Shown: positions 18,218 through 26,846, counted from the first letter of the stretch. The stretch is 64,000 bases of DNA from Mariniflexile jejuense (GCF_042675665.1 NZ_JBHTJI010000001.1:124001-188000); one strand, 5' to 3'. The notes: generated by a model from the letters alone, not told the origin. Made by a program: numbers and translations.

Positions 18218-19275
18218 TCCAATTGTATGGTTAAGTTAATATTGTAGGTGTTTTTATCTGTTTTAATTCTTAATACGTGTTTATTTGGATAAAATATATT
18301 TAGTTGTTTTTTTGTGTTTTTTATTCCTTCTTCTGTTGAATTATTTTTATTTGATTTAACAACAATTGTATTTTCAACGTTTAAAGTTAGTAAATTATTT
18401 TTGTTAACAGAAAGGCTTAAATTAATTTCTGAAGCATCTTCGCTACTTACGCCATACTTGAAAGCATTTTCAATAACAGAAATAAGTATGAGTGGTGCAA
18501 TTTGGTATTTTTTAAAATTACCAGTAAAAATGGTAGTAAGTTTTGTGCGTTCAGTCAATCTTAATTTTTGTAAATCTATAAAGTTTTGAATATAATTTAT
18601 TTCTTTTTGTAATGAAATATTGTTTTGATGACTCTCGGTTACCACATGACGCATTAAATCAGAAAGTTTTAAAATAGCGTTAGGTGTTTTATCTGATTTT
18701 GTTAAAGCTAATGCATATATACTATTAAGTGTATTAAATAAAAAATGAGGGTTTATTTGGGCTTTTAGATAAGAAACTTCTGTGGTTAATTTTTCGTTTT
18801 TAACATCGTTTAAATGCTCATGAGTTCTTAAAAAAAGGGATAAACTAAAAACCCCTAAAAACTGGTATAAATAATGTTCTTTATCAAATAAATTAAAAAA
18901 CGGAATTTCATTCCTTTTAGGCAGATATGGCGGTAAGTTTGAAGGAGAATTGCTAATACGTGGGTTAAATGGTAATTTAGGATGACTGCCTAAAATTAAG
19001 TCTGGAAGTTTTAAAATAATTAAATAGCTAACAATTACTGTGGTTGTTAATACAATCCAGCGTTTAGTTATATAAAATTTAGGGATTATTAAATAATAAT
19101 TGGTGTAGAAAAAAAGTAATAATAATGTGTAGCTGAATAAACTTTTTTGAAAGCCTTTTACTTGAAGCATTTGCCAACCATTACTTAAATCGGGTGAAGA
19201 CAAAAAAGGAATACTAATTAGTCCTAAACCAATAAAAATATTAATAACAAGTTGACGATTTTTTAAAAGTGACAT
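18214..19275 (-). CDS. LytS/YehU-type sensor histidine kinase
   Basis: A membrane histidine kinase of the His_kinase (PF06580) class, 353 residues from the ATG at 19275; an alternative ATG at 19293 would add MCKQPK. Four hydrophobic helices (counted from the longer start: about 14-32, 52-72, 78-98, 142-158) form a small membrane sensor with no large periplasmic domain. The phospho-acceptor histidine is in INPHFLFNTLNS. The ATPase domain has PLILISVIENAFKYG (N box), while the glycine-rich loops are short, as is usual in this class. The signal is unknown; partner is the overlapping LytTR regulator. Confidence 0.9.
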   Translation of the reverse strand: MSLLKNRQLVINIFIGLGLISIPFLSSPDLSNGWQMLQVKGFQKSLFSYTLLLLFFYTNYYLIIPKFYITKRWIVLTTTVIVSYLIILKLPDLILGSHPKLPFNPRISNSPSNLPPYLPKRNEIPFFNLFDKEHYLYQFLGVFSLSLFLRTHEHLNDVKNEKLTTEVSYLKAQINPHFLFNTLNSIYALALTKSDKTPNAILKLSDLMRHVVTESHQNNISLQKEINYIQNFIDLQKLRLTERTKLTTIFTGNFKKYQIAPLILISVIENAFKYGVSSEDASEINLSLSVNKNNLLTLNVENTIVVKSNKNNSTEEGIKNTKKQLNIFYPNKHVLRIKTDKNTYNINLTIQLE

Positions 19276-19370
19276 TTTTGGTTGTTTACACATCTAAATC
19301 TAAAATATTTATGTATGTATTTTAAAATAAATGAGGTTAATTAAAGAAATAATAAGGTAAACCAAAAAAC

Positions 19371-19402
19371 AAAGGTGAATTTTTTAAATAAAATTCACCT
19401 TT
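19371..19402. terminator. Terminator downstream of the LysM gene
   Basis: A 13-bp perfect stem AAAGGTGAATTTT/AAAATTCACCTTT with a 6-nt loop. It follows the LysM gene on the minus strand and separates it from the sensor kinase gene. Confidence 0.75.
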
Positions 19403-19423
19403 TATAAGCAATTAATTTAAACT

Positions 19424-19804
19424 CTATAAATTAGGAATTACCAATTCCTGTCCTGGATGAATTAAATCCGGATTCTTTAAAATGTTAGTATTAGCCTGAA
19501 AAATAGCATTGTATTTTGATGCATTATCATAATACTGTTTTGCTATTTTACCTAAAGTTTCTCCACTTTTTACGGTGTGTTTATGGTAAATACTTTCATC
19601 AGCAACAGTAATATTTGCTTTAATATCGCTTGGGTTTTCACCACCAATTTCTTTTATTTTATCCCAAAGCAGGTTTTTTTCATAAGGTGTATTTGCGATG
19701 CCTTTTACTTTTAAAACGCCATTTTCTTCTTGTACATCACCATTTTTAATGTTTAACGCTTCACCTAAATCTAATACTGCTTGGTATTTTGCTTTTACTG
19801 CCAT
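19424..19804 (-). CDS. BON/LysM domain protein (YgaU-like)
   Basis: A 126-residue protein without a signal peptide. The N-terminal half (about 8-70) resembles a BON domain (VLKVKGIANTPYEKNLL) and the C-terminal half (about 74-124) is a LysM domain (HTVKSGETLGKIAKQYY ending GQELVIPNL). This is the arrangement of E. coli YgaU/Kbp, a cytoplasmic potassium-binding protein, so the LysM fold need not bind peptidoglycan here. Potassium binding is inferred from family layout only. Divergent from rpsA. Confidence 0.8.
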   Translation of the reverse strand: MAVKAKYQAVLDLGEALNIKNGDVQEENGVLKVKGIANTPYEKNLLWDKIKEIGGENPSDIKANITVADESIYHKHTVKSGETLGKIAKQYYDNASKYNAIFQANTNILKNPDLIHPGQELVIPNL

Positions 19805-19972
19805 AATTATAAATTTTTTAATAGTTTATTGTTCTTAAATATACTGAATTATTCAGCTATATTTTATTAATTTAAAGTTAACTTTTTGTCTTTACAATTT
19901 AGACACCAAAAAGAGCTGGAAGTCACAATCAATTTTGTTTACTCATTTTTAGGTAATTACCTTAATAATATG

Positions 19973-19980
19973 TATTTTTG
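19973..19980 (+). promoter_or_regulatory. -7 promoter element of rpsA
   Basis: TATTTTTG matches TAnnTTTG and would start a leader of about 160 nt before the rpsA ATG. The 342-bp gap between the LysM gene and rpsA holds this promoter and leader and no gene. Confidence 0.45.
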
Positions 19981-20146
19981 CACTCCTTTTAGCAAATCGT
20001 CGGAAAGATAGAAGGAACGTGAAACAAAAAAACAATAACACTTCTGTGTGTAAATTGCTTAAATCTTCCGAAGCATACAGAATACAAAACAAGTGTAATT
20101 AAGATTTTAATTGATAGAATTCTTAATACATTTTTAAATTATCTCA

Positions 20147-21997
20147 ATGGCTGAAAAAGCAAATCAAGCTGAAGTTGAAGCAACTAACGCTCCAACAGTA
20201 GAAGCTCCAGTAGTATCTGAAGCTAAAGCAAACCCTGAAAAATTCTTAGCAAACTTTAACTGGCACAATTACCAAGAAGGTATTGATGAAGTTGATGAAA
20301 AGCAATTACAAGAATTTGAAAAATTAGTAGCTGAGAATTTCGTTGACACTTTAAATGATGAAGTTGTTGAAGGTACCGTAGTACACATTTCTGATAGAGA
20401 TGCTATTATTGATATCAACGCTAAATCTGAAGGTGTTATTTCTTTAAACGAATTCCGTTACAACCCAAACTTAGCAGTTGGTGACAAAGTAGAAGTATTA
20501 ATTGATGTTCGTGAAGATGCAACTGGACAATTAGTATTATCTCACAGAAAAGCTCGTGTAATCAAAGCATGGGACCGCGTTATTAAAGCTAACGAAACTG
20601 GTGAAATCGTTAACGGTTTTGTTAAATGTAGAACTAAAGGTGGTATGATTGTAGATGTATTCGGTATCGAAGCATTCTTACCAGGTTCTCAAATTGACGT
20701 GAAACCAATTAGAGATTACGATCAGTACGTAAATAAAACTATGGAATTTAAAGTTGTGAAAATCAACCACGAATTCAAAAACGTAGTAGTATCTCATAAA
20801 GCGCTTATTGAAGCTGATATTGAGGTTCAGAAAAAAGAAATCATTGGTCAATTAGAAAAAGGTCAAGTATTAGAAGGTATTGTTAAAAACATTACGTCTT
20901 ACGGTGTATTCATCGATCTTGGTGGTGTAGATGGTTTAATCCACATTACCGATTTATCTTGGTCTCGTATCAATCATCCAAACGAGATTGTAGAATTAGA
21001 TCAAAAACTTAACGTGGTAATCCTTGATTTTGATGAAAATAAATCAAGAATCCAATTAGGTTTAAAACAATTATCTAAACACCCATGGGAAGCACTTGCT
21101 GATACTGTAGCTGTTGGTGATAAAGTAAAAGGTAAAGTAGTTGTTATTGCAGATTACGGCGCATTTATTGAAGTTGCTGATGGTGTTGAAGGTTTAATCC
21201 ACGTTTCTGAAATGTCTTGGTCTACACACTTACGTTCAGCTCAAGATTTCGTAAATGTTGGTGATGAAGTTGAAGCAGTTATCTTAACTTTAGATAGAGA
21301 AGAACGTAAAATGTCTTTAGGTATCAAACAATTAACATCTGATCCTTGGACTGATATTACAACTAAATACCCATTAGGTTCTAAGCACACAGGTATTGTT
21401 CGTAACTTTACAAACTTTGGTGTTTTTGTTGAATTAGAAGAAGGTATTGATGGATTAATTTACATCTCTGATTTATCTTGGACTAAGAAAATCAAACACC
21501 CATCTGAATTCTGTGCAGCTGGTGATAAATTAGAAGTTATCGTACTTGAGTTAGATGTTGAAGGACGTAAATTATCTTTAGGTCACAAACAAACTACAGA
21601 AAACCCTTGGGATGCATACGAAACCGATTTCGCTTTAGAAACTGTTCATACAGGTGAAATTTCTGAAATCGTTGATAAAGGTGCAACTGTAGAATTTAAT
21701 GAAGATATCGTTGCATTTATTCCTGCACGTCACCTTGAAAAAGAAGACGGAAGCAAACTTAAAAAAGGCGATTCTGCTGAATTCAAAATAATAGAATTTA
21801 ACAAAGAGTTCAAACGTGTTGTTGCATCTCATACTGCTATTTTTAAAGCAGAAGAAATTGCAAACGTAAAAGCTGCTGCTAAGAAAATTGAAGCCGCTGC
21901 TGCTGAAGCTAAACCAACTTTAGGTGATGCTAACGAAGCGTTACAAGCTCTTAAAGATAAAATGGACGGTAAAGCTGCAAAAAAAACTAAAAAATAG
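20147..21997 (+). CDS. rpsA: 30S ribosomal protein S1
   Basis: A 616-residue protein with six S1 RNA-binding domains, visible as repeats of the G-x-V-xx-(I/F)-x-x-(Y/F)GxF(I/V) pattern (for example GIVKNITSYGVFIDL, GKVVVIADYGAFIEV, GIVRNFTNFGVFVEL). A unique acidic N-terminal extension (about 45 residues) and an Ala/Lys-rich C-terminal tail complete it. S1 recruits mRNA to the 30S subunit. Codon use is visibly richer in C-ending codons (AAC, TTC, ATC) than neighbouring genes, as expected for a highly expressed gene. It ends at a strong terminator. Confidence 0.97.
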   Translation: MAEKANQAEVEATNAPTVEAPVVSEAKANPEKFLANFNWHNYQEGIDEVDEKQLQEFEKLVAENFVDTLNDEVVEGTVVHISDRDAIIDINAKSEGVISLNEFRYNPNLAVGDKVEVLIDVREDATGQLVLSHRKARVIKAWDRVIKANETGEIVNGFVKCRTKGGMIVDVFGIEAFLPGSQIDVKPIRDYDQYVNKTMEFKVVKINHEFKNVVVSHKALIEADIEVQKKEIIGQLEKGQVLEGIVKNITSYGVFIDLGGVDGLIHITDLSWSRINHPNEIVELDQKLNVVILDFDENKSRIQLGLKQLSKHPWEALADTVAVGDKVKGKVVVIADYGAFIEVADGVEGLIHVSEMSWSTHLRSAQDFVNVGDEVEAVILTLDREERKMSLGIKQLTSDPWTDITTKYPLGSKHTGIVRNFTNFGVFVELEEGIDGLIYISDLSWTKKIKHPSEFCAAGDKLEVIVLELDVEGRKLSLGHKQTTENPWDAYETDFALETVHTGEISEIVDKGATVEFNEDIVAFIPARHLEKEDGSKLKKGDSAEFKIIEFNKEFKRVVASHTAIFKAEEIANVKAAAKKIEAAAAEAKPTLGDANEALQALKDKMDGKAAKKTKK

Positions 21998-22033
21998 TTT
22001 TAAGTAAATTAAAAATTCATTTATAAAATTAAG

Positions 22034-22068
22034 CCTTCTTCCAAAATATTGGGAGAAGGTTTTTTTTT
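22034..22068 (+). terminator. rpsA terminator
   Basis: A 9-bp stem CCTTCTTCC/GGGAGAAGG (one G-T pair) with an 8-nt loop is followed by nine T. Confidence 0.9.
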
Positions 22069-22167
22069 CGCGTAAAGCCACAAAGCTGTAATATTTAAAA
22101 CAAAATCTTATAAATTCTAACCGAACTAAAAATTTCTGCAATCGTTTAAATTTCTAATATTTTACAT

Positions 22168-22175
22168 TACATTTG
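22168..22175 (+). promoter_or_regulatory. -7 promoter element of pyrR
   Basis: TACATTTG, 25 nt upstream of the pyrR ATG, with a TTT-containing -33-like element about 20 bp further up. Confidence 0.5.
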
Positions 22176-22200
22176 TAATCCGAATACGTTTGGATACTAT

Positions 22201-22740
22201 ATGAGTCAAAAAGTTTTACTTAACGCGAAAGAGGTAAACATCATTCTTCACCGATTGGCTTGTCAACTTATTGAAAAACATAACGACTTCTCAAACACGG
22301 TTCTTATTGGTTTACAGCCTCGTGGCGTGTTTTTAGCCGACAGAATTGCTAAAATATTACGAGAAGACTATAAAGTAAAAAATATTCAATTAGGGCATTT
22401 GGACATCACTTTTTTTAGGGATGATTTCCGCAGAGGCGAAAAACCATTGGAAGCCAATACCACAAATATCAATTTTATTGTTGAAGATAAAAACGTTGTT
22501 TTCATTGACGATGTTTTGTATACCGGTCGAAGTATTCGTGCGGCATTAACAGCTATTCAGTCATTTGGAAGACCAAATGAAATTGAACTTTTAACGCTTA
22601 TTGATAGGCGTTTTAGCAGGCATTTACCAATTCAACCAAATTATAGAGGCAGACAAGTAGATGTGATAAACAATGAAAAAGTAAAAGTAAACTGGAAAGA
22701 GCATGATAATGAAGATTCGGTTTACTTAATAGAGAAATAA
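22201..22740 (+). CDS. pyrR: PyrR: pyr operon regulator / uracil phosphoribosyltransferase
   Basis: A 179-residue type I phosphoribosyltransferase. The PRPP-binding signature VVFIDDVLYTGRSIRAAL and the flexible loop region FRDDFRRG are present. PyrR proteins bind pyr mRNA in response to UMP in Gram-positive bacteria and also have UPRTase activity. No attenuator-like PyrR-binding leader is evident upstream of this gene, so in this genome the enzyme activity or another form of control may dominate. pyrB follows 125 bp downstream. Confidence 0.92.
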   Translation: MSQKVLLNAKEVNIILHRLACQLIEKHNDFSNTVLIGLQPRGVFLADRIAKILREDYKVKNIQLGHLDITFFRDDFRRGEKPLEANTTNINFIVEDKNVVFIDDVLYTGRSIRAALTAIQSFGRPNEIELLTLIDRRFSRHLPIQPNYRGRQVDVINNEKVKVNWKEHDNEDSVYLIEK

Positions 22741-22865
22741 AGACAATTAACAATTGGTAATTGTCAATTAACAATTAAAAATGAATAACCAAAGTTTAAG
22801 TTTTAGATACGCATACGAGTAACTTTTAACTTTTAACTTTTAACTTTTAACTTTTAACTTTGACA
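22741..22865 (+). repeat. Low-complexity pyrR-pyrB spacer with AACTTTT heptamer array
   Basis: From 22821 to 22861 the unit AACTTTT is repeated almost six times without error. Upstream, 22743-22775 holds mixed direct and inverted copies of ACAATTAAC/AATTGT. The array ends 4 bp before the pyrB start codon. Confidence 0.9.
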
Positions 22866-23795
22866 ATGAGCGAATTAAGTGTAAATCACTTATTAGGAAT
22901 CAAATATCTAAACAAACAGGATATTCAACTTATTTTTGAAACTGCCGATCATTTTAAAGAAGTGATAAACAGGCCTATTAAAAAAGTACCTTCGCTTAGA
23001 GATATTACCATTGCTAATCTGTTTTTCGAAAATTCAACCAGAACGAAGTTGTCTTTTGAATTGGCAGAAAAACGTCTATCTGCCGATGTGCTTAATTTTT
23101 CATCATCACAATCATCAGTAAAAAAAGGAGAAACTTTAATTGATACTGTTAACAACATTTTATCAATGAAAGTAGATATGGTAGTGATGCGTCACCCAAA
23201 TCCAGGCGCTGGAGTATTCCTATCAAAACACGTAAAAGCGAGTATAATAAACGCAGGTGATGGTGCACATGAACACCCAACTCAGGCATTATTAGATTCG
23301 TATTCTATAAGAGAAAAATTAGGTGATGTTGCTGGTAAAAAAGTGGTTATTGTTGGTGATATTTTACATAGTAGGGTAGCGCTATCCAATATATTTGCAT
23401 TGCAATTACAAGGTGCTCAAGTAATGGTTTGCGGACCTAAAACACTATTACCTAAGTATATAAATGAACTTGGAGTAAAAGTTGAAACAGATTTACGTAA
23501 AGCATTAAACTGGTGTGATGTAGCAAATATGTTACGTGTGCAAAACGAACGTATGGATATTAGTTATTTTCCATCAACAAGAGAATATACACAACAGTTT
23601 GGCGTTAATAAAGAATTGTTAGATTCATTAAATAAAGAAATAGTTATCATGCATCCTGGACCCATAAATAGAGGTGTTGAGATAACTAGCGATGTAGCCG
23701 ATTCTAAGCAATCTATCATACTAGACCAAGTTCAAAATGGTGTTGCCATAAGAATGGCAGTTATTTATTTGTTAGCTTCAAAAATAAAACAGTAA
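22866..23795 (+). CDS. pyrB: Aspartate carbamoyltransferase catalytic subunit
   Basis: A 309-residue enzyme from the ATG at 22866; an in-frame TTG at 22860 is inside the heptamer repeat. It makes carbamoyl-aspartate in pyrimidine synthesis. The carbamoyl phosphate motif FFENSTRTKLSFE, the loop SSVKKGETL, the HPTQALLD motif and HPGPINRGVEI are all present. No regulatory pyrI gene is adjacent. The start codon lies directly after a heptamer repeat array, so expression may be sensitive to repeat number. Confidence 0.95.
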   Translation: MSELSVNHLLGIKYLNKQDIQLIFETADHFKEVINRPIKKVPSLRDITIANLFFENSTRTKLSFELAEKRLSADVLNFSSSQSSVKKGETLIDTVNNILSMKVDMVVMRHPNPGAGVFLSKHVKASIINAGDGAHEHPTQALLDSYSIREKLGDVAGKKVVIVGDILHSRVALSNIFALQLQGAQVMVCGPKTLLPKYINELGVKVETDLRKALNWCDVANMLRVQNERMDISYFPSTREYTQQFGVNKELLDSLNKEIVIMHPGPINRGVEITSDVADSKQSIILDQVQNGVAIRMAVIYLLASKIKQ

Positions 23796-23798
23796 ATC

Positions 23799-24131
23799 AT
23801 GATTATAGATCAAGACGGTACAATTTCCATCATAACTCAAGAAAAAGCAACAATTGTAGAATTAGTAAAAAAAATACAAGCTTTATATCCTAAGTTTAAA
23901 AAGAACAATATTATTGTATGTTTATCATCTTTAAACAACCTTGGTTTACAAGATATAATTGAATTTTTAGAACTTTCAAATACCCATAGAAGTTCAAAAC
24001 AATCGTTCGTTATTGTTTCTGATAAAATTGATTTAAATATTGTTCCTGATGAAATTGTGATAGTACCTACTACACAAGAAGCTTATGATATTATTGAAAT
24101 GGAAGAAATGGAACGCGATTTAGGGTTCTAA
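23799..24131 (+). CDS. Small conserved protein between pyrB and rnz
   Basis: A 110-residue cytoplasmic protein beginning MIIDQDGTISIITQEK, 3 bp after pyrB. Similar small proteins sit before ribonuclease Z in Flavobacteriaceae and are sometimes named after that neighbour, but this one has no metallo-hydrolase motif. The alternating beta/alpha pattern and acidic C-terminus (EMEEMERDLGF) resemble a STAS-like fold. Function unknown. Confidence 0.65.
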   Translation: MIIDQDGTISIITQEKATIVELVKKIQALYPKFKKNNIIVCLSSLNNLGLQDIIEFLELSNTHRSSKQSFVIVSDKIDLNIVPDEIVIVPTTQEAYDIIEMEEMERDLGF

Positions 24132-24208
24132 AATTAGTTTGTTGTTTAGGTGTATGTCGGGTATTTGAACACGACTTATCAACTTAACAACTTAACAACT
24201 CACAAAAA

Positions 24209-25114
24209 ATGAAATTAACCATATTAGGTTGCTATAGTGCCACACCACGAACTTTAAATAATACCACATCGCAGGTTTTAGAAATTAGCAATCATATGTT
24301 TTTAATTGATTGTGGCGAAGGAACACAAGTACAACTGCGTAAACATAAAATTAAATTTAACCGAATAAAGCATATTTTTATTTCGCATTTACACGGCGAT
24401 CATTTTTTTGGTTTAGTAGGTTTAATTTCAACTTTTCGGTTATTAACGCGTGAAACCGATTTGCATATTTATGGGCCAGTAGGCATTAAAGAAATAGTAA
24501 CCCTTCAAATGAAGTTGGCCGATTCGTGGACAAATTACAACCTAATTTTTCATGAATTAGCATCACCAAATTCCGAATTAATTTTTGAAGACGAGGAAAT
24601 TGAAGTTTATACCATTCCACTAAACCATCGTATTTATACAAACGGATATCTTTTCAAAGAAAAAGAAGGTAATCGTAAATTAGATATTAATTTAGTTGAA
24701 GAAGCCAACATTAACGTAGCATATTATAGAAAACTAGCTCAAGGTTTTGATGTTATTAATGATGATGGAGTGCTTATTAAAAATGAAACAGTAACCAAAG
24801 CAGGTGCAAAACCAAAAAGTTATGCATTTTGTAGTGATACTATGTATAAAGAAGATATTGTGCCAATAATAAAAAATGTTGATGTTTTATACCATGAATC
24901 TACTTTTTTAGAAAAACATGCACATTTAGCACCAAAAACAAAGCATGCTACAGCAAAAGAAGCCGCTAGAATTGCAAAACAAGCCAATGCAGGTGTTTTG
25001 TTGTTAGGACATTATTCTACACGATATGATGGTTTAAATGCTTTTAAAGAAGAAGCTGAAGAAGTATTTAGCACCGTAGAACTAAGTGAAGATGGCAAAG
25101 TTTTCAATTTTTAA
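24209..25114 (+). CDS. rnz: Ribonuclease Z
   Basis: A 301-residue metallo-beta-lactamase-fold endonuclease that trims tRNA 3' ends. The zinc motif HLHGDHFFGL, the N-terminal LTILGCYSATP with a conserved CG-EGTQ segment, the exosite region, FCSDT and the later HAT-AKEAA/GHYSTRY histidines are all present. Length matches the short bacterial RNase Z form. A tract of AACTTAAC-type repeats precedes the start codon. Confidence 0.95.
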   Translation: MKLTILGCYSATPRTLNNTTSQVLEISNHMFLIDCGEGTQVQLRKHKIKFNRIKHIFISHLHGDHFFGLVGLISTFRLLTRETDLHIYGPVGIKEIVTLQMKLADSWTNYNLIFHELASPNSELIFEDEEIEVYTIPLNHRIYTNGYLFKEKEGNRKLDINLVEEANINVAYYRKLAQGFDVINDDGVLIKNETVTKAGAKPKSYAFCSDTMYKEDIVPIIKNVDVLYHESTFLEKHAHLAPKTKHATAKEAARIAKQANAGVLLLGHYSTRYDGLNAFKEEAEEVFSTVELSEDGKVFNF

Positions 25115-25115
25115 G

Positions 25116-25520
25116 TTATTTGGTATTTGTAACCCATTCAATAGCTTCATCAAGCGATTCACATAATTTAACACTGTTTTTTAAAAACATTTTTTCTAAA
25201 GTAGAACTCATAAAACCTGCATCGTTATACCAAACAATGGCTGCAGAATCAATAAAATCGTATTCTTTACTAAAAGTTACCCAAACAAATGGATCTATAG
25301 AGTATGAATTTACTTTGTTTGAAATAAACCCAATTTTTGAGCTTCTACCATATTGCTCAATAATCATATTGGCAATTCTTTTAATTATTGACCAATCTAC
25401 ATGAATTTCGTGGTTAAGTTCAGCCACAACAAAGTGTTCACAAAGAAAAAAATTTCCGAAAGAAAGTTGATTTTTTTTATGTATAAATTTTGTTAGATTT
25501 TTTGAATCTTCAAATTTCAT
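25116..25520 (-). CDS. Unknown protein, paralogue A of a tandem pair
   Basis: Not recognised. The 134-residue protein is clearly homologous to the next gene: FGNFFL-E-F, then VDW-xx-I, then IGFISNKVNSYS-xP, and a C-terminal SLDEAIEWV. The alternating strand/helix pattern and size suggest a STAS/SpoIIAA-like fold, common in flavobacteria. No signal peptide. It is convergent with rnz with only one base between the stop codons. Confidence 0.5.
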   Translation of the reverse strand: MKFEDSKNLTKFIHKKNQLSFGNFFLCEHFVVAELNHEIHVDWSIIKRIANMIIEQYGRSSKIGFISNKVNSYSIDPFVWVTFSKEYDFIDSAAIVWYNDAGFMSSTLEKMFLKNSVKLCESLDEAIEWVTNTK

Positions 25521-25610
25521 GTCAGAATATACAATTTTTTTTTAAAAACAATGTTTTGTTTTTGTTAATTATATATTACAGAAATAATGAAATGTATTTA
25601 TTATTATTAT

Positions 25611-26039
25611 TTAAAAATGAATTTCTTCTTTTTTAAATTCATTTAAATCTAAAATCCATTCAATAGCTTCCTTTAAAGATAAGCATCTTTTTATTTTTGT
25701 TTTGGATAATTCTTTTTCCAAGGAAGCATTTAAAAAAGTAGTTTTAGTATAAGATATGATAGCACCAGCAATAATAATATTATACTTGTTTTTAACTTTA
25801 TTCCATGTATGAGGGTTTGTTGAATACGAATTTATTCGGTTTGATATATATCCTAATTTAGCAGTAATGCCATAAAATTCTACTATATAATCCATAACTT
25901 CTTGAATCATATTCCAATCAAAATGTACACCTTCATTAACTTCAGAAATAAAAAAGGTTTCAAAAAAATAAAAATTACCAAAAGGTTTTTCTAACTTGAA
26001 ATGTTTCAGTTTAAAAAACTCAGAATTTTCAAACGTCAT
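25611..26039 (-). CDS. Unknown protein, paralogue B of a tandem pair
   Basis: A 142-residue paralogue of the downstream gene (FGNFYF-E-F, FDWNMIQ, LGYISNRINSYS-NP, SLKEAIEWIL). It has a short charged C-terminal extension, EFKKEEIHF. The two genes are 90 bp apart on the same strand, and their divergence suggests an old duplication. Function unknown; a STAS-like cytoplasmic protein is possible. Confidence 0.5.
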   Translation of the reverse strand: MTFENSEFFKLKHFKLEKPFGNFYFFETFFISEVNEGVHFDWNMIQEVMDYIVEFYGITAKLGYISNRINSYSTNPHTWNKVKNKYNIIIAGAIISYTKTTFLNASLEKELSKTKIKRCLSLKEAIEWILDLNEFKKEEIHF

Positions 26040-26127
26040 ATATGCTAATTAGGGTTATACTAATTTATAAAGTTTATCAATACAAATATTCAAAAAAGCA
26101 AAATAAATTTTTTGTTATTTTGTAATC

Positions 26128-26775
26128 ATGGAACAAGACTTAAGTAATTACAGAAAATCATACGAAAAGAGTGAACTTCTTTTAGAAAACACACCAGAAA
26201 ACCCTGTAGAATTATTTCAAAAGTGGTTTTTTGAAGTCGATAATTTTTTTGGTAAAGATGAAACTAATGCTATGACTTTAAGCACTATTGGTTTAGATGG
26301 CTTCCCTAAAAATAGGGTAGTGCTATTAAAACGATTTACTTTTGAAGGCTTCATTTTTTACACCAATTATGAAAGTGAAAAAGGAAAAGCTATAGCACAA
26401 AACCCAAATGTATGCTTGTCCTTTTTTTGGCACGGTGCCGAACGTCAAATAATAATTAAGGGTAAAGCTGAAAAAATTGCAGAAAATTTAAGTGATGGCT
26501 ATTTTGAGTCTAGACCACGTGGTAGTCAATTAGGAGCTCTAGTATCTCATCAAAGCGAAGTTCTTCCAAACAGAGAATATTTAGAACAAAAACTTTTAGA
26601 ATTAGAAAAGGAATTTGTTGGTAAAGAAATTCCAAGACCAGCGTATTGGGGTGGTTACATAGTTAAACCCGATGAAATGGAATTTTGGCAAGGTAGACCA
26701 AATAGATTGCATGATAGAATTAGCTATAAACTTCAACCAGACTATAATTGGATTAAAAATCGACTATCTCCTTAA
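26128..26775 (+). CDS. pdxH: Pyridoxamine 5'-phosphate oxidase
   Basis: A 215-residue FMN enzyme that makes pyridoxal 5'-phosphate. FMN-binding RVVLLKRF, FYTNYESEKGKAI and FFWHGAERQI, then SRPRGSQLGA and the C-terminal EFWQGRPNRLHDRI-Y segment identify it. Full length for the family, with a single N-terminal helix before the domain. Confidence 0.96.
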   Translation: MEQDLSNYRKSYEKSELLLENTPENPVELFQKWFFEVDNFFGKDETNAMTLSTIGLDGFPKNRVVLLKRFTFEGFIFYTNYESEKGKAIAQNPNVCLSFFWHGAERQIIIKGKAEKIAENLSDGYFESRPRGSQLGALVSHQSEVLPNREYLEQKLLELEKEFVGKEIPRPAYWGGYIVKPDEMEFWQGRPNRLHDRISYKLQPDYNWIKNRLSP

Positions 26776-26782
26776 TTTGACT

Positions 26783-26846
26783 GATGAAATACAGCTTATT
26801 TCTTTTTAAAATGTGTATTTCATCGATATAATACAATTAATATCGA
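26783..26846. repeat. Two consecutive inverted repeats after pdxH
   Basis: An 11-bp perfect inverted repeat GATGAAATACA/TGTATTTCATC (26783-26793 and 26814-26824) is followed, sharing 2 bp, by a 7-bp repeat TCGATAT/ATATCGA (26823-26829 and 26840-26846). Neither has a clear T tail, so they are not a standard terminator. They lie between pdxH and the CAP-domain gene. Confidence 0.55.

Noticed and set aside
19276..19370. A third copy of the LytTR direct repeat upstream of the sensor kinase gene
   Set aside because: Only a weak resemblance (ttaattaaagaaataataaggtaa-type text split over the region); the TTTGCG half-sites with 21-bp period are missing.
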